64,000 nucleotides of DNA from JANPPS01 sp964242575 (GTDB lineage: Bacteria; Pseudomonadota; Alphaproteobacteria; Acetobacterales; Acetobacteraceae), in assembly GCA_964242575.1 (NCBI GenBank), contig CAXTCN010000011.1, positions 25,368 to 89,367 on the forward strand, in the 5' to 3' direction. A program made the translations under genes and the position numbers. Shown piece after piece: positions 56,261 through 64,000 of this stretch. The notes under the pieces were generated by a model, which ran no database searches, was not told the DNA's origin, and saw only the letters and a program-made list of their open reading frames with translations. The first letter of the stretch is position 1; each line of letters begins with the position of its first letter.

Positions 56261-57214
56261 ATGGACGGATTGCCCCAGCTCAGCATCGTGGACTCGGAGG
56301 CGCGGTCATATACCGTGCCGGCGACGCAGCGCACGCTGAAAAGCGCCATTTGCTGCGTGGGCGCCGGACTGCATAGCGGCCGCCGGGTCGAGGTGACGCT
56401 GCGGCCCGCCGCGTCCGGCACAGGGATCGTGTTCCACCGTACGGACGTGGGCGTTCGCCTGGAAGCTAGGTTCGACCGGGTCGTGGACACTAGGCTGTGC
56501 ACCGTGCTGGCATCCGCTGAACGTCCGGACGTGCGGGTTTCCACGGTCGAGCACCTGATGGCGGCACTGTTCGCGCTGCGGATCGATAACGTGGTCGTTG
56601 AGCTGAATGGCCCCGAGATGCCGGCGTTGGACGGCTCCGCTGCGCCATGGCTGTTCCTGCTGGACTGCGCTGGCAGCGTGGCGCTGGACGCGCCGGCCCG
56701 GGTGATCGAGGTGCTGCGGACCGTGCGGGCAGAGGACGGCGACGCGTTCGCCGAATTGCGGCCCGGCCGGGCCACTGGGCTGGAACTCGCGGTGTCCATT
56801 GACTTCAACGTAGGCGCCATTGGCAGGCAGGCGCTCTCGGTTTGTCTGAACGAGGACACGTTCCGCCGCGGCCTGGCGTCCGCCCGCACCTTTGCGCTGG
56901 CGCACGAGATTGCCGGCCTGCGCGCTTCGGGCCTGGCCAAGGGCGGTAGCTTGGACAACGCCGTGGTGGTGGACGGCGACCGCGTGCTGAACCCGGCCGG
57001 CCTGCGCATGGCGGACGAGTTCGTGCGGCACAAGGTGCTGGATGCGGTGGGCGACCTCGCGCTTGCGGGTGGCGCGCTGTCTGGCCGGTTCATCGGCCAC
57101 CGTTCTGGCCATACGCTGAACAACCAGGTGCTGCGGGCGCTGTTCGCCGACTCGGCTAACTGGCGGGAAGCCGGTGCCGACCAGTTCGGAACGGCGCTGC
57201 CAGCAGCAGCATAA
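56261..57214 (+). CDS. lpxC: LpxC, UDP-3-O-acyl-GlcNAc deacetylase
   Basis: Zinc enzyme of the first committed step of lipid A synthesis, 317 residues. GAGLHSGRRVEVTLRPA near residue 35, STVEHLMAALFAL with zinc ligand His98, and later RHKVLDAVGDLAL and FIGHRSGHTLNNQ carry the remaining zinc ligands and catalytic histidine. ATG at 56261 has GAGG five bases upstream and is preferred to an earlier start. Its place just after ftsZ is conserved in many proteobacteria. Confidence 0.95.
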   Translation: MDGLPQLSIVDSEARSYTVPATQRTLKSAICCVGAGLHSGRRVEVTLRPAASGTGIVFHRTDVGVRLEARFDRVVDTRLCTVLASAERPDVRVSTVEHLMAALFALRIDNVVVELNGPEMPALDGSAAPWLFLLDCAGSVALDAPARVIEVLRTVRAEDGDAFAELRPGRATGLELAVSIDFNVGAIGRQALSVCLNEDTFRRGLASARTFALAHEIAGLRASGLAKGGSLDNAVVVDGDRVLNPAGLRMADEFVRHKVLDAVGDLALAGGALSGRFIGHRSGHTLNNQVLRALFADSANWREAGADQFGTALPAAA

Positions 57215-57258
57215 GCCGGGCTTTCGGCCGCTCTCCAGCGTGCTATAAGGCGCTCGTC

Positions 57259-58143
57259 ATGACCCATCGTCCGGTTGCCACGCTGTTTCGCCGCCTTGCC
57301 CCGGGGTTTGTTGCCCTCACCCTTTTGTCCGGATGCGAGACGCTCAGCTCGATAGCGCCTTGGACCGGCAAGGACGCCGATCTTAGGGTCAAGCAGGACC
57401 CGACCGCCAAAACGGCTGAACAGCTTTACAACAACGGCGTCGATGCGCTGAACCAGCAGCGTTACGCGACGGCTGTGCAGCAGTTCGATGCGGTCGAGCA
57501 GAACTACCCATACTCATCCTGGGCCGTGAACGCCCAGCTTATGCACGGCTATGCCGAGTACCTGCAGAACCGCTACACCGAAGCTATTGGCGCGCTGGAC
57601 CGCTTCATTCAGTTGCATCCATCCAACTCGAACGTGGCGTATGCCTATTACCTGCGTGCGCTCAGCTTCTATGAGCAGATCGCCGACATCCAACGGGACC
57701 AGAAAGGCACCGAGCAGGCGATGGCTGCGTTGCAGGACGTGGTCAACCGTTTCCCCGAAAGCGCCTATGGCCGTGACGCTCGGCTCAAGATCGACCTGTG
57801 CCGTGACCATCTTGCCGGCAAAGAGATGGAAATCGGCCGGTACTACCAATCGCAAAAGCTGTATACCGCCTCCATCGGCCGGTTCCAGCGCGTGGTGGAC
57901 GACTACCAGACCACGAACCATGCGCCTGAGGCGCTGCACCGGCTGACGGAGATCTATCTCACGCTTGGCCTTACGGACCAGGCAAAGCGGTCCGCGGCGG
58001 TGCTCGGCCACAACTACCCCGGCAGCCCGTGGTACCAGGATAGCTACGCCAACTTGGCCGACAACGGCATGGCGACGCCGGTGCCCAACGCCACGGCACA
58101 GTCTGGCGGGTTCCTGTCACGCACGCTGGGCAGCCTCTTTTAG
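57259..58143 (+). CDS. bamD: BamD, outer-membrane assembly lipoprotein
   Basis: Essential lipoprotein of the BAM complex that inserts outer-membrane proteins, 294 residues. Signal peptide ends in LTLLSGC, with Cys26 as lipid site. Several tetratricopeptide-like repeats follow (KTAEQLYNNGVDALNQQRYATAVQQFDAVEQNYPYSSWA is the conserved start; VNRFPESAYGRDA is the third). Lies between lpxC and recN, in common alphaproteobacterial order. Confidence 0.94.
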   Translation: MTHRPVATLFRRLAPGFVALTLLSGCETLSSIAPWTGKDADLRVKQDPTAKTAEQLYNNGVDALNQQRYATAVQQFDAVEQNYPYSSWAVNAQLMHGYAEYLQNRYTEAIGALDRFIQLHPSNSNVAYAYYLRALSFYEQIADIQRDQKGTEQAMAALQDVVNRFPESAYGRDARLKIDLCRDHLAGKEMEIGRYYQSQKLYTASIGRFQRVVDDYQTTNHAPEALHRLTEIYLTLGLTDQAKRSAAVLGHNYPGSPWYQDSYANLADNGMATPVPNATAQSGGFLSRTLGSLF

Positions 58144-58150
58144 CGATTCC

Positions 58151-59842
58151 GTGCTGACGGCACTCTCGATCCGCGACGTGGTGCTGATCGAGCGGTTGGA
58201 CCTGCGATTCGGTGAGGGTCTCACGGTGCTGACCGGGGAGACCGGGGCCGGGAAGTCCATCCTGCTCGACAGTCTTGGCCTGGCGCTCGGCGCGCGGGCC
58301 GAGAGCGGGTTGGTGCGCGTGGGCGCGGAGCAGGCGAGCGTGACGGCGTGCTTCTCGCCGCCGCCGGGCCATCCGGCGCTGGAGTTGCTGGCGGACCAGG
58401 GCGTGGCCTTGGAAGACGAGATCGTGGTGCGGCGCGTGGTGTCCAAGGACGGACGGTCGCGCGCCACCATCAACGACCAGCCAGTGGGCGTGGCGCTGCT
58501 GCGGCGGACCGGCGCGTTGCTAGTGGAGGTGCAGGGCCAGGGCGACCAGATGGGCCTAGCCGACCCGGCTGGGCACTCGGTTCTGCTGGATTGCTACGGC
58601 GTGCCTCCTGCCACCCGCGCCCTGGTCACCACGACGTGGCGCGCCTGGAGGGACAGCGCCGCCCGCCTGCAGGCCGCTCGCACGCTGATCGAGGAGGCGC
58701 AGCGGGAAGAAGACTGGCTACGGCACGCAGTCGATGAGCTGTCCGCCTTGGCGCCGCAGGACGGCGAGGAGAACCGGCTGGCAGACGAGCGGCAACGGCT
58801 GCAACAGGGCGAGCGCCGGGCCGAGGCGATTGCCTCTGCCCTGTCGGAGATTTCGCCCAAGGACCGCCGCAGCGCCGGCCCGGCGTCTGCGCTGCGCAGC
58901 GCGTCGCGGGCGCTGCAGAAGCTGCTGTTGCCGCAGCAGGCGGACGCCGACAACCCGGCCGCCCCGGCCATGGCCGCGCTGGAGCGCGCGGAGGAGGCGC
59001 TGGCCGAGGCCGAGACCTTGCTGAGCCGGCTCGCGAACGAGGTGGACGCGGACCCGCGCCTGCTGGAACAGGCGGAGGAACGGCTGTTCGCCCTGCGCGC
59101 CGCTGCCCGCAAGCACTCCACAACGGTCGTGGAGCTGCCGGGGCTGTTGGCGTCACTAGTGGAACGCCTGGCCGCGCTGGACATGGGTTCGGCCGAAATC
59201 GCGCATCTGGAAGCGCAGGCGTCGGCGGCGCGGGCGGAGTATGTGGCGGCGGCCATCGCGCTCACCGCCGCGCGGGGGCTTGCCGCCATACGGTTGCAGG
59301 AGGCAGTGTCTTCGGAGCTGCCGCCGTTGCGGCTAGACAAGGCGCAGTTCGTGGTGGACGTGCGGACCCTGGACGAGGAACGCTGGGGCGCATCCGGCGC
59401 GGACAGCGTGCGGTTCCTGATCGCCACCAACCCGGGGCAAACGCCGGGTCCGCTGGACAAGATCGCGTCCGGCGGCGAGCTGTCCCGGCTGATGCTGGCG
59501 TTGAAGGTGGTGCTGGTGAGCGGCGGCACGGTGCCGACCCTGGTGTTCGACGAAGTGGACAGCGGCGTGGGCGGCGCGACCGCAGCAGCCGTTGGGGACC
59601 GTCTGGCGCGGGTGGCAGACGCGGTGCAGGTGCTGGTGGTGACGCACAGCCCACAGGTGGCGGCACGCGGCGCGGCGCACCTGCGGGTGGCGAAGGACGC
59701 GGCGGCGGGCCGGGCCGAAACGCGGGTGCTGCCGCTGGACTTCGGCGCCCGGCGGGAAGAAATCGCGCGGATGCTGGCCGGGGAGACCGTGACGGAGGCG
59801 GCGCGGGCGGCAGCGGACAGCCTGCTCGGCCACGCCGCGTGA
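58151..59842 (+). CDS. recN: RecN, DNA repair SMC-like ATPase
   Basis: Double-strand-break repair protein, 563 residues. The Walker A is GETGAGKSILLDSL at 29-42, the middle is an alpha-helical coiled coil, and the C-terminus has ASGGELSRLMLALKVVL and VFDEVDSGVGGATAAAV (signature and Walker B). The start is GTG at 58151, giving LTALSIRDVVLIERLDL as in other RecN; the longer frame comes from bamD. Seven bases after bamD; its stop overlaps ligA by GTGA. Confidence 0.94.
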   Translation: MLTALSIRDVVLIERLDLRFGEGLTVLTGETGAGKSILLDSLGLALGARAESGLVRVGAEQASVTACFSPPPGHPALELLADQGVALEDEIVVRRVVSKDGRSRATINDQPVGVALLRRTGALLVEVQGQGDQMGLADPAGHSVLLDCYGVPPATRALVTTTWRAWRDSAARLQAARTLIEEAQREEDWLRHAVDELSALAPQDGEENRLADERQRLQQGERRAEAIASALSEISPKDRRSAGPASALRSASRALQKLLLPQQADADNPAAPAMAALERAEEALAEAETLLSRLANEVDADPRLLEQAEERLFALRAAARKHSTTVVELPGLLASLVERLAALDMGSAEIAHLEAQASAARAEYVAAAIALTAARGLAAIRLQEAVSSELPPLRLDKAQFVVDVRTLDEERWGASGADSVRFLIATNPGQTPGPLDKIASGGELSRLMLALKVVLVSGGTVPTLVFDEVDSGVGGATAAAVGDRLARVADAVQVLVVTHSPQVAARGAAHLRVAKDAAAGRAETRVLPLDFGARREEIARMLAGETVTEAARAAADSLLGHAA

Positions 59843-61884
59843 CGGAGGCCGAGGCGGCGGCGGAGCTCGCCAAGCTGGCGGAGCAGATCGCGGCGGCGGA
59901 CCGGGAGTATCACGCACAAGACAACCCGAGCCTGACGGACGCGGAGTACGACGCGCTGCGCCGACGCAATGCGGAGCTTGAGGCGCAGTTCCCGGATTTG
60001 GTGCGGGACGACAGCCCGAGCCGCCGCGTGGGCGCGGCACCCGGCGGCGGCTTTGCCAAGGTGCGGCACCGCGTGCCAATGCTGTCGCTGGAGAACGCGT
60101 TCTCGCCTGCGGACTTCGTGGAGTTCGAGGCCGGGGTGCGCCGCTTCCTGATGCTGGCGCCGGACGCTCCGCTGCCGCTGGTGGGTGAACCCAAAATCGA
60201 CGGCCTGTCGATTTCCATCCTGTACGAGCGTGGCCGCATGGTGCGCGGCGCTACCCGGGGCGATGGGGCGGAGGGCGAGGACGTGACGGCGAACCTCCGC
60301 ACGATCCCAAGCGTGCCCAAACGTTTGCGTGACCCGGCTCCGGCAATGATTGAGGTCAGGGGCGAGGTGTTCATGACTAAGGCGGACTTCCTGGCGCTGA
60401 ACGCCGCGCAGGAGGCAGCGGGCCAGCGGCTGTTCGCCAACCCGCGCAACGCCGCAGCCGGGTCATTGCGGCAGCTCGACCCGGCCATCACCGCGAGCCG
60501 CCCGCTGTCGCTGTTCGCCTACGCCATGGGCGAGGCCAGCGAGCCGGTGGCGGACACGCACTGGGCGTACTTGGACCGGCTTCGTGAGTGGGGCTTCGAG
60601 GTCAACCCGCTGTCCCGCCAACTGGACGGCGCGGCGGCAGCAGAGGCGTTCCAAACGGAGATCGGCCTGACGCGCGCTGGACTGGCCTATGACATCGACG
60701 GCGTCGTGTTCAAAGTGGACGACCTCGCGCTGCAACGCCGGCTTGGCTTCGTGGGACGGACGCCGCGCTGGGCCGTCGCATGGAAGTTCCCGGCGGAACA
60801 GGCCACCACGGTGCTGCAAGACATTCGCATCCAGGTGGGGCGCACCGGGTCGTTGACGCCGGTGGCGGTGCTGGCGCCGGTCAACGTCGGCGGCGTGTTG
60901 GTGACCCGCGCCACCCTGCACAACGAGGACGAAATCGCCCGGAAGGACGTGCGGGTTGGCGACACCGTGGTGCTGCAGCGCGCCGGCGACGTGATCCCGC
61001 AAATCCTGCGCGCCCTCCCCGAGCACCGGCCGCTCGACGCCGCGCCGTATGCGTTCCCGGACCACTGCCCCGCGTGCGGCAGCCTCGCCGTGCGTGCGGC
61101 CGGCGAGGTCGTGCGCCGCTGCACCGGTGGCCTAGTTTGCCCGGCGCAGGCGGTGGAGCGGCTGTGCCACTTCGTGAGCCGCAACGCGTTCGACATCGAG
61201 GGCCTGGGCGAGCGCACCATCCAGGAGTTCTACGACCTCGGCTGGCTGCGCACCCCGTCAGATATCCTCCACTTAGCAAAGCACCGGGCGGAAATCCTGG
61301 AACGCGAGGGCTGGAAAGAGAAGTCCGTCAGCAACCTAATGTCCGCCATCGAGGCACGGCGGCGCATCGGGCTTGACCGCTTCATCTACGCGCTAGGCAT
61401 CCGCCGGGTCGGCGAGACCAACGCCCGCCTGCTGGCCCGGCACTACACCAGCCTGGCCGCATGGCGCACGCAGATGCTGGCGGCAACGACGGTCGGCAGC
61501 GAGGAGCGCTCGGCGCTCGGCAGCATCATCGGCGTCGGCCCGGCGCTGGCGGAGGAGCTGGCGGCGTTCTTCACCGAACCCCGCAACCTCCCGGCGCTGG
61601 ACGACTTGGCGGCGCAGCTCACGGTGGAAGACGCAGCGCCCGCCCGTGCCGACGGCGCGCTGGCGGGCAAGAGCCTGGTGTTCACCGGCACGCTGGAGAC
61701 CATGAGCCGTCCGGAGGCGAAGGCGCGGGCGCAAGCGCTGGGCGCGCGGGTGTCGGACAGCGTGTCGAAGCGCACGGATTTGCTGGTGTTGGGCGCGGAC
61801 GCCGGGTCGAAGGCGAAGAAGGCGGCGGAGCTGGGCGTGCGGACGGTGACCGAGGCGGAGTGGCGGGAGTTGGCGGGGCTTTAG
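59839..61884 (+). CDS. ligA: LigA, NAD-dependent DNA ligase
   Basis: Replicative DNA ligase, 681 residues. The adenylation lysine is Lys119 in EPKIDGLS. The NAD-binding Ia domain (DREYHAQDNPSLTDAEYD), OB fold (AVAWKFPAEQATT), a zinc finger (CPACGS...RCTGGLVCPAQ), helix-hairpin-helix repeats and a C-terminal BRCT domain (from ALAGKSLVFTGTLETMSR) are in the right order. GTG start overlaps recN. The window also encodes an unrelated ATP-dependent ligase at 10.2-11.8 kb. Confidence 0.96.
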   Translation: MTEAEAAAELAKLAEQIAAADREYHAQDNPSLTDAEYDALRRRNAELEAQFPDLVRDDSPSRRVGAAPGGGFAKVRHRVPMLSLENAFSPADFVEFEAGVRRFLMLAPDAPLPLVGEPKIDGLSISILYERGRMVRGATRGDGAEGEDVTANLRTIPSVPKRLRDPAPAMIEVRGEVFMTKADFLALNAAQEAAGQRLFANPRNAAAGSLRQLDPAITASRPLSLFAYAMGEASEPVADTHWAYLDRLREWGFEVNPLSRQLDGAAAAEAFQTEIGLTRAGLAYDIDGVVFKVDDLALQRRLGFVGRTPRWAVAWKFPAEQATTVLQDIRIQVGRTGSLTPVAVLAPVNVGGVLVTRATLHNEDEIARKDVRVGDTVVLQRAGDVIPQILRALPEHRPLDAAPYAFPDHCPACGSLAVRAAGEVVRRCTGGLVCPAQAVERLCHFVSRNAFDIEGLGERTIQEFYDLGWLRTPSDILHLAKHRAEILEREGWKEKSVSNLMSAIEARRRIGLDRFIYALGIRRVGETNARLLARHYTSLAAWRTQMLAATTVGSEERSALGSIIGVGPALAEELAAFFTEPRNLPALDDLAAQLTVEDAAPARADGALAGKSLVFTGTLETMSRPEAKARAQALGARVSDSVSKRTDLLVLGADAGSKAKKAAELGVRTVTEAEWRELAGL

Positions 61885-61982
61885 CTGGGCAAGGTGGCGT
61901 TGACTTTCCTCGTTCCTCTTTGTTGGCACGCGTTATGCAACAAGCCTTTGAGGCCGCTTGCAATTATGGCCGGTTGACCGTT

Positions 61983-62020
61983 CCATGTCATCGCGAGGAG
62001 CGCAGCGGCATGGCAATGAC
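61983..62020. repeat. REP-like extragenic element
   Basis: GTCATCGCGAGGAGCGCAGCG with outer inverted pairs CCATG/CATGG and GTCAT/ATGAC resembles the widespread proteobacterial dispersed element containing GCGAGGAGCGCAGCG. One copy seen, in the 238-base gap between ligA and the convergent cyclase gene; nothing else is recognisable there. Confidence 0.55.
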
Positions 62021-62122
62021 GGTGCGGGATCGTAAGGGCCAAAGCAGAGGGCAATTAGTGTTACGTGTTTACCCGCTAGTCAGAACACCCGCATTTTCCG
62101 ACGCCATCACCCGTGCCACTCG

Positions 62123-63310
62123 TTACTGTTGATCGCGCGCGCCTTCCTCGTGCATCAGCCGCGTGCTGAGTGCGATGGAAATGCGTTGCACGATGTCGCT
62201 CTGCTCCTTGCCTGGGGGCCGCATCTCTCGGTCAAAGCGCTCCGCCCAGACAATCCGGCCCGACTCTGCCAAGACAAGCTGCGCATTGACGCGCACCATG
62301 CCTGTTTCTAGCCGGCGCACGTTGCCCTGAACGACATAGCGTACCCCCAGCTTGCCCCCAACCCATTGCGCATTTGCGATGTGATGGGAGGCTTGCGCCC
62401 AGCTGTAACCAATCACGACGACATTTCCGAGACGCGATAGATCTGTCGTCAGATCGTCGGCGATAGCGTTCGCGAATTCGTCTTGCGCGGCGTTGCCGGA
62501 GAAGGTGGCGAAGGGCAGCACGACCAAGGATAATTCGGGCGCGTGCCTCATACCCATACTCGGCAGCGCCGTCAGAGCCTGGCGAGCATCAATCGCAAGC
62601 GGGCCCGGGCTCACGGTCACCCAACCCGCGACACCGCTCGCGAGCAGCGCCGTGCCGACCACCACTCCCCATCCGCGACGCAAAGCCGGGGTCTGCACGC
62701 GCCACGTCTCGACCGCCTGGCGCACCCCTATCGCGTCGCTCCCGTGCGGGCGCATGACGTAGGCCTCCACTGGGCGCCCTATGTTCTTCAGCGCTAGAAA
62801 TCCCAGCGGCTCGAAGTCAGCATTCACCTTGTCCCGTACCTGGTCGCACACAGCGCGCGAAACGCATACCGAGCCTGGTGGGCAAGCGGCTTGCAGGCGG
62901 GTGGCCACGTTCACCCCCTCACCGTGCACCTCTGCCCCGTCTGATAGGACGTCAGCGACCGTCACGCCCACGCGATAGCGTATAATCCTGTCCGTAGACT
63001 CCGCTGCCTCGCGTGCTGCCAGCGCTCGCTGGAAGCTGAGCGCGAAACGCACCGCCATGATAGTGCCGCGGAAAACGATGAGTGCGCTGTCGCCAGCCGT
63101 ATTCACCACGCGCCCGCCGGCTTGCGCAACCATGGGCCGCAACAGTCCGTCCCGCACCGCTCGCAACCGAGCAACCGTGCTGGCCTCATCCAGGCCCATG
63201 AGCCGGCTGTAGCCCACCATGTCCACGTGCACGACCGCAGCCAATCGCACGCTGTCCGGCACCGGGGTGACGCGAACCGGCTCCGGGGCGGGCGTATCCT
63301 GCGCTTTCAT
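62123..63310 (-). CDS. Class III nucleotide cyclase with FlgO/TolB-like C-terminus
   Basis: Predicted adenylate cyclase, 395 residues. The cyclase domain (about 23-190) has metal-binding Asp30 (VHVDMVGYSR) and Asp74 (TAGDSALIVF) and the transition-state pair Asn134/Arg138 (GVNVATRLQAA). A membrane segment follows (about 213-233, WGVVVGTALLASGVAGWV). The periplasm-side end (about 250-395, LVVLPFATFSGNAAQDEFANAIADDLTTDLSRLG and YVVQGNVRRLETGMVRVNAQLV) matches the domain that in related cyclases precedes TPR repeats; no TPR repeats are present. ATG at 63310 is used; a TTG 12 bases earlier is less likely. Substrate ATP versus GTP is not determined. Confidence 0.85.
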   Translation of the reverse strand: MKAQDTPAPEPVRVTPVPDSVRLAAVVHVDMVGYSRLMGLDEASTVARLRAVRDGLLRPMVAQAGGRVVNTAGDSALIVFRGTIMAVRFALSFQRALAAREAAESTDRIIRYRVGVTVADVLSDGAEVHGEGVNVATRLQAACPPGSVCVSRAVCDQVRDKVNADFEPLGFLALKNIGRPVEAYVMRPHGSDAIGVRQAVETWRVQTPALRRGWGVVVGTALLASGVAGWVTVSPGPLAIDARQALTALPSMGMRHAPELSLVVLPFATFSGNAAQDEFANAIADDLTTDLSRLGNVVVIGYSWAQASHHIANAQWVGGKLGVRYVVQGNVRRLETGMVRVNAQLVLAESGRIVWAERFDREMRPPGKEQSDIVQRISIALSTRLMHEEGARDQQ

Positions 63311-63624
63311 ACAGCCTCGCAAAACGGCGTTGACCCACCGCTCAAAACCTATGGTGACTCGAGTCGAAAGTGTAAAGAGGACGAGCGGCGGTGCTGCAGC
63401 GACATGCTACTGCTGGTCCGACGTATCGGAAACAATTGATGCCATCCAACTCTAGTTCGCCCACACAGCGCGATCAGCAACAAGCCCCCGATCACGCTGG
63501 TTAATCGGTCAGGGACACATGGCCCGACCTGACCGAGATGCCCTGGAAGCGGTCCCGCCGACCGGTCCAACGATGGGGAGCAGTTCAGTCTCCCGACACT
63601 GCGGTGATTGAACGCGCCGCGGCG
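63311..63624. other. Non-coding stretch between cyclase and transposase
   Basis: About 314 bases with no convincing gene. It has a short palindrome GACTCGAGTC (63356-63365) upstream of the cyclase and an 8-bp inverted repeat at 63506-63535. The frames crossing it have no recognisable product. The end of the IS element probably lies here but its terminal repeat cannot be defined without the other end. Confidence 0.5.
63506..63535. repeat. Inverted repeat near the transposase end
   Basis: CGGTCAGG and CCTGACCG, 14 bases apart, about 90 bases beyond the transposase stop. It may be the transcription stop of the transposase or part of the IS terminus. Confidence 0.4.
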
Positions 63625-64000
63625 TTAGGGGCGCAAATCCTCAAGACTCCCCTCATTTCTAGATTGCACGAACATTTCGCCAAAGACTGGCTGTGCCGCC
63701 AGCATCTGCGCGAACTGTTTGATCAAAGGGCGTAGTCGCAGTCTGGGCATGGTGGGAATGAGTTCGTGGAGCATGCTGCCCTGGCGAAACAGCGAGTGGG
63801 TGCGTCGCTTGGTCGTGTTGGACTTGAGATGCCGGTCATAGCCGAGCGCTTCGCCCGCCGCGCCGAGCAAGGTTAGCAGCACGACGGCGAAGGCGTTGAT
63901 CAGCCACAAGCGGTCGCGCCGGTCGGGAGTGCTGACGTGCATCGCGCTCATCCCCATGCCGAAGCGCAGGTCTTTCGTGTCACGGAACGCGCCCTCGATG
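63625..64000 (-). CDS. IS4-type transposase, C-terminal part only
   Basis: The window edge cuts this gene: about 125 C-terminal residues are visible, beginning at the DDE glutamate region IEGAFRDTKDLRFG, with the E-x6-K pattern of IS4-family transposases, then MSAMHVSTPDRRDRLWLINAFAVVLLTLLG. The catalytic aspartates lie outside the window. The downstream tail ends in LEDLRP. Whether the element is intact cannot be judged. The transposase strand runs toward the cyclase gene. Confidence 0.8.
   Translation of the reverse strand, partial: IEGAFRDTKDLRFGMGMSAMHVSTPDRRDRLWLINAFAVVLLTLLGAAGEALGYDRHLKSNTTKRRTHSLFRQGSMLHELIPTMPRLRLRPLIKQFAQMLAAQPVFGEMFVQSRNEGSLEDLRP

Noticed and set aside
63538..63735. 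A 65-codon plus-strand frame opposite the transposase
   Set aside because: It is antisense to the transposase end and lacks a ribosome site or family resemblance.

Overview
The window is about 64 kb of GC-rich chromosome from an alphaproteobacterium. Gene content and order fit the Rhodospirillales/Acetobacteraceae side of the class, but I cannot name a genus. The evidence is a complete alphaproteobacterial-type division and cell-wall (dcw) cluster, a circularly permuted two-piece tmRNA gene, an SspB of the alphaproteobacterial kind, ThyX, an hflK-hflC-degP cluster, and FtsZ ending in EIPAFLRRQ. Nearly all of it is core chromosome. The exceptions are a small AT-richer surface-glycan island near 6-10 kb and a transposase fragment at the right edge.

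Left part (1-20.6 kb). A 5'-truncated acyl-CoA synthetase abuts a D-2-hydroxyacid dehydrogenase. Divergent from the latter is a two-gene hydantoinase/oxoprolinase operon (hyuA-hyuB). Two leftward glycosyltransferases and a rightward flippase follow (low-GC island). Next come a leftward ATP-dependent DNA ligase plus beta-CASP exonuclease pair, a Do-type periplasmic protease and the hflKC membrane-protease regulators. Mrp and a Rieske oxygenase run rightward, converging on a ribokinase-thyX pair.

Middle (20.6-37 kb). The gap after thyX holds the two-piece ssrA (tmRNA) gene. After a leftward peptide-type substrate-binding protein comes sspB, which encodes the ClpXP adaptor for ssrA-tagged proteins. 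A rightward stretch follows: class I fumarase, a VOC protein, then a queuosine set (VUT transporter, queA, tgt, queF). A leftward twin-retropepsin lipoprotein interrupts it before queG, fumC (class II fumarase) and a small ribbon-helix-helix protein. A large AsmA-family protein, a DjlA-like co-chaperone, an AmpD-type amidase and the RNase P RNA gene (rnpB) complete this part.

Right part (37.4-61.9 kb). Twenty genes lie on one strand: mraZ, rsmH, ftsL, ftsI, murE, murF, mraY, murD, ftsW, murG, murC, murB, ddl, ftsQ, ftsA, ftsZ, lpxC, bamD, recN, ligA. Most junctions are ATGA/GTGA stop-start overlaps. A four-copy 10-bp repeat upstream of mraZ looks like the MraZ operator. Together they cover peptidoglycan precursor synthesis, the divisome, lipid A commitment, outer-membrane assembly and DNA repair/ligation. 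At the right end are a class III nucleotide cyclase with an unusual C-terminus and the C-terminal part of an IS4-type transposase running off the window.

I saw no CRISPR array, tRNA gene, rRNA gene or prophage. The most informative items are the permuted tmRNA with its near neighbour sspB, the MraZ box array, the queuosine cluster with its own transporter, the reduced ligase/exonuclease pair and several short palindromic elements. I do not see a convincing wholly new multi-gene system.
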